Positions 24,528 to 34,870 of a stretch of DNA of 64,000 nucleotides are shown one piece after another. The position numbers and the translations under genes were made by a program. The notes under the pieces were generated by a model. That model searched no databases, was not told the origin of the DNA, and saw nothing but the letters and a program-made list of their open reading frames with translations. Positions within the stretch are counted from its first letter, which is position 1, and each line of letters begins with the position of its first letter. The DNA comes from Panulirus ornatus (taxonomy: Eukaryota > Arthropoda > Malacostraca > Decapoda > Palinuridae), in the NCBI RefSeq assembly GCF_036320965.1, contig NC_092239.1:4406820-4470819 (forward strand), given 5' to 3'.

Positions 24528-24576
24528 ATGCAGTGGTTAAGACACTGATCACTGCTCAGGTCAGTGGTCAGCTTAG

Positions 24577-24636
<60 letters not shown>
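24528..24636 (+). repeat. (GT)n microsatellite with weak tRNA-like leader
   Basis: 28 GT units (24580-24636) follow GCAGTGGTTAAGACACTGAT, which resembles a tRNA A box and D arm. No B box is visible, so the leader may be a decayed SINE head or chance. Confidence 0.6.
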
Positions 24637-24641
<5 letters not shown>

Positions 24642-25110
24642 AGGTTAAACTTTCCACTCCTGTCTTGCAGAGTCTCGTGTTCCCTATAAGGTAATTAAGC
24701 TGGGAGAAGAAGTACGGAAGAATTGAGAAAGACTCACGAATGGCTCCCGTGAAATGTGGAGCTGACACATGGTCGTCCCTCTCTATATGAGGCGGCAGAT
24801 CCGGATACGGCCTCGCAGAACCCTTGTAACATGTTTTGACCGTGCCCTCAACACGGCATAAGAATGCCAGGCAAAATTTACTGTAAACGAAGTGTCTTCT
24901 GAGGAGTTCTAGTCTACTCCGTTCGCGCTTATGGCCAAGTTCGTCTCAAAGCCCAGGACGCATAAATGCTCTTATCCAATAAGTTCTGATAATGGCCACT
25001 CTCACACAGCTCCATCTGCATAATTCTGCATTACATCAGTGAAGAGAAACCCAAAGCTGAAAGTGAGGTTCTCAAATCCAAACATATTCAGTTTTCCAGC
25101 ATCTCTGAAC

Positions 25111-25114
<4 letters not shown>
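24637..25114. other. No recognisable gene
   Basis: Mixed-composition DNA, nothing recognised. Confidence 0.6.

Positions 25115-25183
<69 letters not shown>
25115..25183. repeat. (TA)n microsatellite
   Basis: About 34 TA units. No SINE adjoins this tract. Confidence 0.98.
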
Positions 25184-25186
<3 letters not shown>

Positions 25187-25415
25187 TACGGTGAACACAA
25201 TCAACACAAATCATGTGGATTACCTTGGTTAAAACTGGTGTTGCTCCCTCATATCTGTGACATCCGACACTGATGGCCAGAACATGATATGAGAGAAACG
25301 TAGGAATATCTCACCACAGCCGCCGGCGATGTCTTGTGATAAATCACTCATTAGCTGAGGCATGCAGGCCATTTGCTCTCTTGCTTCGCCACACTTTTAA
25401 TTGGCCGAGGTTGTC

Positions 25416-25418
<3 letters not shown>

Positions 25419-25483
<65 letters not shown>

Positions 25484-25488
25484 TGTGT
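25419..25488. repeat. (GT)n microsatellite
   Basis: About 34 GT units with one AT interruption. Confidence 0.98.
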
Positions 25489-26616
25489 CTGGCTTTAACA
25501 TAACTCCATTTCTAAAACCTCCAGCAAGTTCATATGAACAACGGCGGTCCGCTTCGTCTGTAGCTGCCTTTAACGGTTATCTTCCGTGAGCTCTGCCAAC
25601 TCTAAGCATTCTCTCTGGATGGGTTTATCTGAGTGATGTGATCGGGGGAGGGATCGGTCAGCATCTTGACAGCTGTAGAGGGCACTGACCCTCGACATCC
25701 CCTGTTATATACTGGAAGCAATTATGAATCATTGTGAAGTCCCTAAGCAGACTTACAGCCTAATTACCTGAGTTAAGTTAGGTTTTTTTTTGAGCGACTC
25801 CGGTTCGATCTTTCGAACAAATGGCTTTTAGGGAAAATATGGATGTTAATCGACCATACATCATCGTGTTAGTTATAAGTCCTTAAGACCATCCACCCCT
25901 CCTCTGCTGGAGAGCCGCGGCAACTGCATGGTGGCCGCCATTTTGACTCGAGTGCTGGTCGACTGGTGCACAACGAATCTTGGCGGCAACTCAAGTTTCA
26001 ATGTTTTGGCGATGGGATTCACTTCACTGGATGACCTGAGATTAGAGTTTCAGGAAGAGATCGATACTGTTTGGGGCATTGGTTAGAAAAAAAAAAACCT
26101 ACAAAGAAGTCTTGAAGAATGAATTGCCCTGAGGTATGTGAAACCTGCCTCGTGGAACGTCTGGAGCAAAAATTCGAGCAACGTTCGAAATTTTTGAAAA
26201 AATAACGATTTCCTAATCGTCTTCAAAGGCTTCAATTTATTTTTTTTTTTAAGGCCAATTGACGTAGGGAAAAAAATACTGTTTGCCTCTACTAACGACG
26301 TTACTTTAAAAGCCAGAGAGCAAAATCCGAACAACTAAATCTCGTTCGATGATAACCGGCCGACTGCACACGGTCATCTACCTCTTGGAGTTGTCACCAA
26401 CACGTAAAGGGAGCTTTGGGGTGAGGGTTGCAAACCTGCTTAACATAAATCTTCCTCATGGATTCGAAACTCACTCCGATGCGGTTCGAAATTTGTGAAA
26501 TCGAAGATGCCTTCACACTCGACAGCGCTCAAAAATCTGTATAAAATTTTCACCGATTCCGCCAGACAACTTACTATAATTTCAGTCTTAAAAGTTCAGA
26601 AATTTTCTCATTTGAT
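25489..26616. other. No recognisable gene; YY1-like start site at 25941 (-)
   Basis: The minus strand at 25944-25933 reads CAAAATGGCGGCC, an exact match to the YY1 core AANATGGCGGC that overlaps start codons in many animal genes. The ATG opens only a 22-codon frame, to 25873. Otherwise nothing is recognised. Confidence 0.35.
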
Positions 26617-26620
26617 ACAC

Positions 26621-26680
<60 letters not shown>
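26617..26680. repeat. (CA)n microsatellite
   Basis: About 30 CA units with two early CATA interruptions. Confidence 0.97.
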
Positions 26681-26682
<2 letters not shown>

Positions 26683-26825
26683 TGCTGGAGTATTTGTGTA
26701 TCCAAACAAAAAGGAGTAATGACAAGGTACATATATTCAAGATTAAGAGACAGAGAAATATCAGTGAAGAAAAAACTCTCGAACAATCAAGCAGAAGTCA
26801 CACACAGTAACTTCAGAGAGTAATA

Positions 26826-26839
26826 ACACACACACACAC

Positions 26840-26897
<58 letters not shown>

Positions 26898-26902
26898 GCA
26901 CA
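26826..26902. repeat. (CA)n microsatellite
   Basis: A second CA tract 145 bp from the first, same orientation, with one CCCTC interruption and GCACGCA at its end. Confidence 0.97.
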
Positions 26903-27514
26903 GCAGTCGCATTAAACTCTACATCCACCGACCTCGAAAGTTTCCCTCAACACAAATGTTATAATCTTGGAACAAACACTCCTCTCCTCCTCCTCTTAAA
27001 AGTCCCGCCGCCTTCCAAATAAACCTTCAGTGGTTTTCACCCAGGTCGATGGATTCCTTTCCTAATCAAGAGCTCATCTCAATCTAAGCAGACAAATGAT
27101 CCGTATAACTCGCAGGTAGGCGGCTGGTAAATACAGACCACTTCAAAAATAGCTGTTATGTGCAGATAACCCGCACAAACAAGTCGCCACCTTCTTCAGG
27201 TGAACACTGAGGCCACCAGTATAAGCACAGGTGGTGTGCTTAACGCGTTGTAATTGCATCGCGGGCGTTTGATAGAATACATCTGCGCCTCGTAATCAAT
27301 TTACCCTTTGGCTCCAGAGCCCGGGTGCTGCCACATTTGTCAGCTGATGATACAGAAGGCTTCAAAACCGAAGAGACATGCTCACCGTCGAGGGCGTCAA
27401 GGATCAATTACGACACATATGTGTAATCCCGGGGTCTTCACACGCGTGTTTCTGATAGTGGGATTGTCTTGTTCACACATTTAGCGTTATCAAAATTCCA
27501 GGAAACCCCCCCCT
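26903..27514. other. No recognisable gene
   Basis: Mixed composition; no frame or repeat recognised. Confidence 0.6.
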
Positions 27515-27519
27515 CCTCT

Positions 27520-27557
<38 letters not shown>

Positions 27558-27560
27558 CGA
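27515..27560. repeat. (TC)n-(CG)n compound tract
   Basis: About 13 TC units pass into nine alternating CG units ending CGAGCTCGC. A (CG)n run of this length is unusual and could adopt Z-DNA. Confidence 0.95.
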
Positions 27561-27721
27561 GCTCGCCTCTTTTGAATTAAGGAAGAGCAGACGCTGCTTT
27601 CGCCGGAGGATGCCTTCGGTTGGTTCAGGTCCTGTCCAGTCTCGCGTCCCTAGGAATAACTGCGCGGCAAGACGCTGGGAGCTGGGCAAGGGTTCGACCT
27701 CAGCGCGCCTTGAAAACCATG

Positions 27722-27812
27722 GTACGATCCTTGACCCCTCTGGGTCAGGTCAAAGGGCAAGCTATTATACCCTTAAGGATCGTAGCCTTCGTGCTTAAGG
27801 TGTTGATTTCGT
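27722..27812 (+). repeat. Dispersed ~21-bp unit, degenerate copies
   Basis: GGATCGTAGCCTTCGTGCTT followed by AAG, then TTTCGTACTTAAACGTTGTG, resemble the unit with core CGTACCGTCGTGCTTAAG seen at six other loci in the window. Confidence 0.45.
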
Positions 27813-28708
27813 ACTTAAACGTTGTGCTGTCATGCCGATGGAGGTTTAAGCATTCTGATAGAAATATTTTCTGCACTGCCTCTAAATAATTCAGTACCAG
27901 GACGTAATCTACCCGCATCGTTTATTACACTTTAATTACATCGAATCGCTCTAAATTACATGTAAAGATAAGATTCTGCGGAGGCAAACATGTTCCCATT
28001 AACATACCAGAGCGCACCAGCCAACAAGCTTATCTTGTCCACACGAAGATGAAATAAGCACAACTTCTACTAAAACAAGAGAATAAAACTAAAACAAGAG
28101 AATAAAAATCCCATAAAAGGACAGGAATCTTGTAAGAAAAAAAAACAAACTAAATGAGGCCCAAGAAATACAACTGGTAGAATTTGAGATTCTTCAGTAA
28201 AAAGAAAAAAAAATACAACAATCAATCTACATTTATTTGTTTCCCTTCATAGAATTTCAGGATCACAACGTTGTTCTTGAACATTCGCACCAGCAAATGT
28301 CGAATGATTTTCTGATACTTTAGGTCCCAGTTATAAACTGTGCTACAAATTATTATCAAACAATGGTTCTCATTTTCCGTTCAATTCCCCCCCATTATAT
28401 TTAGCTTGAAGCCAAGCGAAAGTGAAGAAAGGAAAAAAATGGGAAATGTTTGTGTACACCTTTAATTTAAGTTATCATATTTTCACACTTCATATATGCA
28501 TAATGATATTATCTCAACGAATGCCCTTTCACACGACACATCTGATCTGACTCAAAGGCTGACCACAGAGAAATGTTTACGAAAACATAACTGCAATCTA
28601 CTCTCTCCAACAACACGGTCGTGGGGAACACGTCTCTGCTGAGTTTCATTTAATTCTTGCTAACGTATAATGCAACGATGACATATGCCAATTTCTTAGG
28701 GTCCACTG

Positions 28709-28710
<2 letters not shown>
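27813..28710. other. AT-rich, no recognisable gene
   Basis: Holds the 19-bp tandem duplication at 28069-28106 and A-rich runs. Nothing else recognised. Confidence 0.55.
28069..28106. repeat. 19-bp exact tandem duplication
   Basis: ACTAAAACAAGAGAATAAA occurs twice head-to-tail without mismatch. Confidence 0.97.

Positions 28711-28768
<58 letters not shown>
28711..28768. repeat. (TC)n microsatellite
   Basis: 29 TC units. Confidence 0.98.
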
Positions 28769-28772
<4 letters not shown>

Positions 28773-28934
28773 TGAGTGCAGATCACCTCTGCTGAACTCC
28801 ATAAGGGTGATACCCGCCGCACGTATACACGCCTCACGCTTGCCTCCACCATGGTGTGGGAGTCTTTCCTCTGACGAGGAGGGACTGCTCTAACAATACG
28901 TTAGTTCTGGCCCGCCAACCAACAGTCACATGAA

Positions 28935-29181
28935 TAGTGAGAGTGTATGTGGTCTTACCCCATGCATAGTGAGAGTGTATGTGGTCTTACTCCATGCATA
29001 GTGAGAGTGTATGTGATCTTACCCCATGCATAGTGAGAGTGTATGTGGTCTTACTCCATGCATAGTGAGAGTGTATGTGGTCTTACCCTATGCATAGTGA
29101 GAGTGTATGTGGTCTTACCCCATGCATAGTAAGAGTGTATGTGATCTTACCCCATGCATAGTGAGAGTGTATGTGGTCTCA
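28935..29181. repeat. 32-bp minisatellite, 7.7 copies
   Basis: Copies start every 32 bp at 28935, 28967, 28999, 29031, 29063, 29095, 29127 and 29159. Each holds GAGAGTGTATGTG then G or A, then TCTTAC, then CCCATGCA with one variable base. The GGTCTT and GATCTT variants alternate along the array. One unit recurs alone at 45136-45165. Confidence 0.97.
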
Positions 29182-29933
29182 GAATTATCTTTAAACACAT
29201 GAATAAGGTGTTAAAAGATTTTTTCGATTGGTGGACGTAGCTTACGTTGACGGCCTTAATGACCCCTGGCAGTTGATAGGCCTCAAGCCCAAACAGCCAA
29301 CCAACCACTACCAGATATTGTCCACCAACATGACCATGGTAGCGATAACCTTTCAAAGAGATCTTGCCATATTATCCTCGGGCAACTAGCGACCCACGCC
29401 AAGCTCAGCAAAGACACGACAGAAATTTGGATTTCCTGAGGGAGGATAGAAGGAATTCCCTCTTGGTCTCCTTGACCATACCATGCCCTTGTATATCTGA
29501 AGATTGAGACATTCATGTACGTCCATCAACCGACACGAGAGGATCCTTCCCGTGTGAGAATTATTCGCCAACTCCCGCTAGCAGGTTACCTTCACCATTT
29601 CCCTCAAGTGCTTGCTTGGAAGGCTTGGGTTGGCAAAACCTCCTCATGTCTTTAGCCTCAGGCAGCCATACCTCTGCCACGACGCGAGATGAAGACTGCG
29701 ACATTTCAGGAGCAGACAGAGTCCTGCGGGCTATAGTGATTCATTCGCCAGCCTTTCCATCATGAAAGAGCAAAGAGTCAGCTTAGAAGAAAAGAAAACT
29801 TTTTCGTATCTCTTCCTGACTTGCCAACTGTCTCGCGCTCTTTCGTCGTGTGGGAATGGTCTTGTTATCTCTCTACACCATCCCAAGATGAGAATACGAA
29901 ACTAACCAGGTCTTCGTGTGTTGTGCGAAAGGG

Positions 29934-29996
<63 letters not shown>

Positions 29997-30593
29997 TGCC
30001 ACTTCGGTATCTTGCTATGTCAGCCCGAAGACAGAGGTTCGTCCACCAGAGGCACGCCAAGATTGCTAGCCACCACCAAGCCATTGATAAAGCAACTGTC
30101 ACCCAGTGATTTAACTCGAGAATTAAATTCACAGGCTGACGACGCACACCAGACGTATAATACCACATATCTGCTCTCTAAATGTGCAATCTACGCCTTT
30201 AAGTGACTACATTAAAACTCTATCTTTTAGTTTATGTTATAATTAAGTCGGAGAAAAAGCAGGTTTTCGACACTTTTACACTGGGTACAGAATTCTTGGT
30301 ACTGCAACTCAATCGATCTTTTTTTTTCATTTTCCTAATCAGAATTCTCAGAATATTGCATTCTTTTTGGTAGTGCAGTTTTCTTGCACTATCTGATGTA
30401 AACATTTCACAGAATTAAACTCACTACCTGTGCTAAATTCTTATTATATTTTTTTTTTTTCTTTTGGACTACCTGATCGACTTACGACTCTCACAAAAAC
30501 CTACATGAAAATTTGGAGAACTTTTCATACTGTCTTAAGTGGACCTTAATGAGCCTCAATGAACTTATGAGAGGAAGAGCAGCAGTCCTGCGG
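29182..30593. other. No recognisable gene
   Basis: 29182-29300 shows loose similarity to the DNA right of the single 32-bp unit at 45.17 kb. The sequence ATTCGCCAACTCCCGCTAGC near 29571 faintly recalls the SINE tail. The (CT)n tract lies at 29935-29994. No coding frame is supported. Confidence 0.5.
29935..29994. repeat. (CT)n microsatellite
   Basis: 30 CT units. Confidence 0.98.
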
Positions 30594-30760
30594 CCACTGG
30601 AACGAACCGGCTGTCCCATGTCCACTGGAATGAACCGACAGCCCTATGTCTCCTGGATTGAAATGACTGTACCATGTCAATGTAACGAACCGGCTGTCCC
30701 ATATCTCCCGGAAGGAACCAGCTGTCCAATGTCTACTGGAACGAAGCGATTAACCCACAT
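30594..30760. repeat. 28-bp minisatellite, six degenerate copies
   Basis: Six consecutive units (28, 28, 28, 27, 28, 28 bp) follow the pattern CCACTGGAACGAACCGGCTG then TCCCATGT, with 3-9 differences each. A frame through it is open for 136 codons only because the unit lacks stops in that phase. Confidence 0.88.
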
Positions 30761-30855
30761 CCACCTCAAAATTATTTCCAATCTTTCTATCCAGGCTCAG
30801 TTGATGGTACAACTCTGGAATGATACCTGCTACTCATGCTGTTACCACTATATTA

Positions 30856-30867
30856 CTGCTGCTGCTG

Positions 30868-30901
<34 letters not shown>

Positions 30902-30913
30902 AACTACTACTAC
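30856..30913. repeat. (GCT)n-(ACT)n microsatellite
   Basis: Four GCT units pass into about 15 ACT units with one AAC. Confidence 0.97.
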
Positions 30914-31399
30914 ACACGGTTAATTTTCACATAGTTTAATAATGGTAAATGAGAACTGTCTGTCTGACGCAGTAATCTCTTATTACCCACACTGCATTCG
31001 TCAGGAAGCTCGCACACAACAAATTCTCCCAGTCACAGCTTTAACTTCACAGCAAACTTCAGGACACCTGGTGGACTATATTTCATGAGAGAGAGAGAGA
31101 GAGAGAGAGAATGCCCCAGGCATGAGGCGAGGTCGAAGTCGCCTGATGCATGTGGGCCCGTACGTGGGAACTCTATCTCTCCCACACGAAGGTACGAGGG
31201 CAAACCACTTCTTATTTTCCACCATGAGAGGCCAACAGCTTCTGAGACCGCCGCCAGGGGTGTTAGTGAGAAGGCCCGAGGTTATCCCGCACGCGAGGGT
31301 GTGTTTGTGTGTGTGTGTGTGTGTTACTGGAAGAGAGTCTTACACACGTGTTGCCCCGTCTCTTAACCCTTACACGCGCCATGTCTCCACTCCTTTGTG
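30914..31399. other. No recognisable gene; small (GA)n and (TG)n tracts
   Basis: (GA)12 lies at 31087-31110 and (TG)10 near 31303-31323. The latter sits where the 3' end of the minus-strand LINE remnant at 31400-31920 would fall. Confidence 0.55.
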
Positions 31400-31920
31400 T
31401 GTATACACACTCATACACATCCCAGTTTTTACCTATTTGTAACCACCCATTTGTACCATATGGGGAGGAAGATTGACACTCGTCGTGCCCCATCTCTTAA
31501 ACATCCTCTCTTGACATACAGCTTCTTAAAATCGTGGTTGGTGTCTGCACTGACCATGTCCTCAGTTCCTCCGTCTCATTCATCCACCACATTTATACTA
31601 AGAAAACATTTCTTTGCGTCCTTTTTTTTTTTTAGCAAGTTTCTTGCTTAGTATCGTGTTGTGTCCTCTGGTTGCTTTATCCTTGCATCTCTCGAAGAAT
31701 TGCTCACTGTCCACGTCTTCGATCTGCTTCAAAAAACGTCCCTCAATCTTCCTTCTTCCAAGGTGAGCAAATTCAAAGCCTCTGGCGGCCCTTCCCTGTA
31801 ACTCAGCTTTCTTAATCTGGTAACATTTTTGCTGTCCCTTCCAAACCTTCTCTATTAGCTCTTTGGTGCTTCTCTAGGTGCGCTGACCAAACGTGAGAAG
31901 CAGAGTCTGTCTGTCAGCCT
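31400..31920 (-). mobile_element. Decayed LINE, C-terminal region, same family as 8 kb
   Basis: The minus strand gives ASHVWSAHLEKHQRANREGL, then LGRRKIEGRFLKQIEDVD, SEQFFERCKDKATRGH, a lysine-rich run, FLSINVVDE, VSADTNHDFKKLYVKRG and LRDGARRV. That order is typical of a Jockey/CR1-like LINE C-terminus: after-palm segment, R-rich RGD(L/M)IE-like stretch, (R)VVD.WN..P, F(K)KLYD(K)R. Stops and frameshifts show it is dead. It aligns with the remnant at 7951-8420 segment by segment. Confidence 0.75.
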
Positions 31921-31947
31921 AACCTCAAAGGCCAACAAGCCATCATC

Positions 31948-32025
31948 CCCACGGATCGTACTTTCGTGCTCGAGTCGTACCGTGTCCTGCTTGGGGGTCG
32001 TACCGTCGTGTACAAGGGATGGTTC
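31948..32025 (+). repeat. Dispersed ~21-bp unit, about 3.5 tandem copies
   Basis: GGATCGTACTTTCGTGCTCG, GTCGTACCGTGTCCTGCTTG, GGTCGTACCGTCGTGTACAA and GGTTCGTACCAC follow head-to-tail at 21-22 bp. This is the clearest array of the unit in the window. Confidence 0.65.
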
Positions 32026-32672
32026 GTACCACAAAGCTTCTCTGTGAATTTTTTTTCTTCTCCTCTACGTATCAAATACGCTTGTACATAATAGTTCATC
32101 ACTAATAGCCAACGTGTGCCGCGTTTTGTACGATGATTTTGGAGATAAATATCTGGAAAGTAATGTATACAAAGCATTTACACCTGCAAGTACGAGTCTG
32201 GAGTGGATAAAAAGTAGTCACACTGATCTAGACCACACGCCCATCCGAGCAAAAACCCGGGTTAATAATAATAGGACAAAATTAATATTAATTGCTGACG
32301 ATTGTCATAGTGAACCAAAGGTCCAAAGCTGCTTCATCTACTGTGAACCCTCTCATTCGCCGTTGCCTTGTTCACAACCTTGAGCAGGTTCAACGCGCCC
32401 CTACACTTCACATCATTCTCTTCCTTGAATTCAAGGCGGCGATGGAGTTCCGTGTACGAGCCTCCGTACCGAAGGCGCGGACGTGGATTCTTCGAAACTT
32501 ACCGGAACTCTTCTTCGAACACCTGAACGTCTTCAAAGCTCGGAACAACCTGATTTACGCTTCCTGAGCTAATTACCAAACCGACGTCTGAAGATAATTT
32601 AGCTTTTTAATATATAGTATTTCTGTTTAGTTCTCTTGATCCGGGTGGGGCAGTAAGAGAGTCATTTTTCCA

Positions 32673-32712
<40 letters not shown>

Positions 32713-33151
32713 CTCTCTCTGGTAGGTAGTAGGGAGCCACTGACCAGAGATGTTCTATCGTCACTACCTGCATGCGAGGGTTAGTTTACGGGTGCCGGGT
32801 GAGCCAGCACTTAAAGTGGCAGTCAAGTTTCACTCCTTCGGTCCAAGTTGCTGTCTTTTCTTTTCTTTCTGCCTCACCCATACGTGGACTGCTGGCCTTC
32901 CGTCCACGAACACACAATCTGGCACACAAGACCTGACACCACCGGGGCAACTCACACGCGTGACTCGTTCTTCATGACTTATCGTTCCCCCCTGCTCTCA
33001 CGCGCTACCAGGATGTCGTCGTCGTGGCCAGGACCTCCTCGACGTCTTCACCCATAACTTGACCTGAACCCTCCTCTCCTCAGTCCCTCCCGAGACACGG
33101 AGAAGCCATCAATAACCCATCCCGCTTGACGACACCTACCCGGTTCCCAAA
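32026..33151. other. No recognisable gene
   Basis: Several frames of 70-90 codons are open but unrecognised. A (TC)n tract lies at 32673-32720. Confidence 0.5.
32673..32720. repeat. (TC)n microsatellite, interrupted
   Basis: About 23 TC units with one TTC slip. Confidence 0.97.

Positions 33152-33192
<41 letters not shown>
33152..33192. repeat. (AC)n microsatellite
   Basis: 20 AC units, followed by the short hairpin ACGTCTC-CTTATA-GAGACGT. Confidence 0.97.
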
Positions 33193-33195
<3 letters not shown>

Positions 33196-33249
33196 TCCTT
33201 ATAGAGACGTCGAAGGGGAAACTACGCAAAAAGACACACACGCACACCT

Positions 33250-33420
33250 AACGTGTCAAACCCTCGAGTTCGCGGCGCGTTTTCTCGCTCCCTCCTGACG
33301 CGGATGCATCTTCCAAGTTCCTGGCGGTGTGATAGTGCCAATCTGTCGCGATAGAATCGCGCGTTGCGCTGACAACCACCCCAGACGCTCTTCCGAGAAG
33401 AGCTTCTTTTTTTTTAGCAC
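33250..33420 (-). mobile_element. Possible tRNA-like repeat head
   Basis: The minus strand reads GGTGGTTGTCAGCGCAACGC, then a GCGCGATT...ATCGCG stem. This resembles an A box and D arm of a tRNA-derived repeat. No B box follows. It translates as GRASGVVVSATRDSIA, which is unlikely to be a real protein. Confidence 0.3.
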
Positions 33421-33628
33421 ACACGATGGACAAGTTCCTGAGATGATCCCAAAGATGCCTCTTTGTTTTCTCTTGCTGTGTGGAACCTGAGGCAGTCGTC
33501 GGGGCTGCGCGCGATCGCCATGGGAGACGGTGTAGCGCTGGTTCAGGATGGTACGGTGTTCCGAAGTGGCGGGTCTGGATCAGATGACGAGTGGTGTCCA
33601 GTGACACACTGATGCCTCAGAGATGAAG

Positions 33629-33726
33629 CGCTTGCGTCTCAGGAGACGCAAGCGACGTTATTTAATTGCCTCTTCGTTGGCGCGCAGGTCTCCCGTGCGT
33701 CGCTGACACCGCCACAGGTGTCAGCG
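33629..33726. repeat. Two strong GC-rich hairpins in tandem
   Basis: CGCTTGCGTCTC (33629-33640) pairs exactly with GAGACGCAAGCG (33643-33654) across a 2-nt centre. CGCTGACACC (33701-33710) pairs exactly with GGTGTCAGCG (33717-33726) across GCCACA. They are 46 bp apart. No U-run follows, and function is unknown. Confidence 0.9.
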
Positions 33727-34194
33727 TTAACAACAGCTCTTTCGACAACCTATATTGTCCCCCACACCAACTTTACCAACCTCTCTAGAAGTAGACTACA
33801 CCACCAACCACGCCACTCATCAGCTAAACTTGCTTCCGACCCAGTCCCACCCCTTACTGCCTCACGAGAACCCCCCCCTATCCCCGTCCCCTAAAGTTTG
33901 TTCAGTCCACCGAGCTTCTCGATGTCAATCCAGGCGATAAATCATGTCGGCCCCATGACCAGATCTTCCATTTATCGCCTCTTTTTTGTTCGACGATTCG
34001 AGGCACAGGTCAACCCTGTACCTGCTGGACTCGAGAGCGTCAAAATTATTCTTCTATTGTTTCCAAACTTACCTACGTCTCCCTCGCTCGGTCTTTTTTT
34101 CTCATCCGCCACACAACAAAGTCTGCTACAATACGTAGAGAAAAGGTTAGAGAAGAACCCAGTCTTTATTACACCATCTACCACTCATCCTTCC

Positions 34195-34240
<46 letters not shown>

Positions 34241-34689
34241 GTCCACCAACTGAATCGCATTATACAGTTTGGATCATCCCCGCCACAGTCACCTCCTTCC
34301 ACTTGAGGTCCCTGGTCCCCGAGGTGCATTTCGGCACCGCAACTTCATCGAGACCACACAAGCTCATACATTCAACTATATGGACAGCCTCAACCCAACC
34401 ACCGTGGATATAATCAACGATCAGCAGAATTCATCTCAACCTCCAGCCCAGAAGATATTTGTGCAAAAGACTATCTATTCCACACACAATTTTCCCTCCG
34501 CCTGGCTGCTTATTGCGCCACCGCTTGGGGGTGTCTGTAATTTGTCTGTACATCATTAGGTTCAGGCTGAAGTCAGCCGATAAATCGTAAATGATTATGA
34601 TCATATAATCTAGTCTCGTCGTACATGAAAAAAAAAAAAAGCGACAGAAAACAGGGAGAGGAGGGAATCCATCAGTTTGCCAACTACGT
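33727..34689. other. No recognisable gene; (CT)n at 34197-34236
   Basis: A pyrimidine-rich stretch whose 171-codon frame is carried open by the (CT)n tract and suggests no family. Confidence 0.55.
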
Positions 34690-34870
34690 CAAAGAAAAAA
34701 ATAGATGTAGGAAGACACGAGAGAAGTGTCAGGAAGGACAGGAGGAAATATACCCCTCAGGTTGTAGACACATGGAACAAGCCAAGTGCAGTTGAAGCAA
34801 ACGATACTGGCGTTGGAAAGATCAGGAGCGTAAAGCTCCCTCCCCATTCTCACAGGTTAGGCAATAACAA
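34690..34870 (+). mobile_element. Decayed LINE C-terminal fragment
   Basis: The frame gives RHERSVRKDRRKYTPQVVDT, then WNKPSAVEANDTGVGKIRSV and KLPPH. The VVD.WN..PSA..EA segment followed by a short basic end matches the C-terminal layout of the 31.4 and 40.6 kb remnants (the latter has SSVELPPHT). Only the last 60 codons or so remain. Confidence 0.6.

Noticed and set aside
28935..29181. Regularly spaced repeats resembling a CRISPR array
   Set aside because: Repeats are directly adjacent with no unique spacers, and the context is eukaryotic.
29562..29590. Additional SINE tail
   Set aside because: ATTCGCCAACTCCCGCTAGC resembles the tail for about 20 bp, but the flanks do not continue the SINE.
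30513..30923. 136-codon frame with repeated Cys-Pro-Met motifs
   Set aside because: It is the translation of the 28-bp minisatellite and of (ACT)n (poly-Thr). With a 28-bp unit the reading phase shifts each copy, so a protein repeat is not encoded.
33248..33607. 119-codon minus-strand frame
   Set aside because: Its core (GRASGVVVSATRDSIA) coincides with a tRNA-like repeat head and is better explained as repeat DNA.
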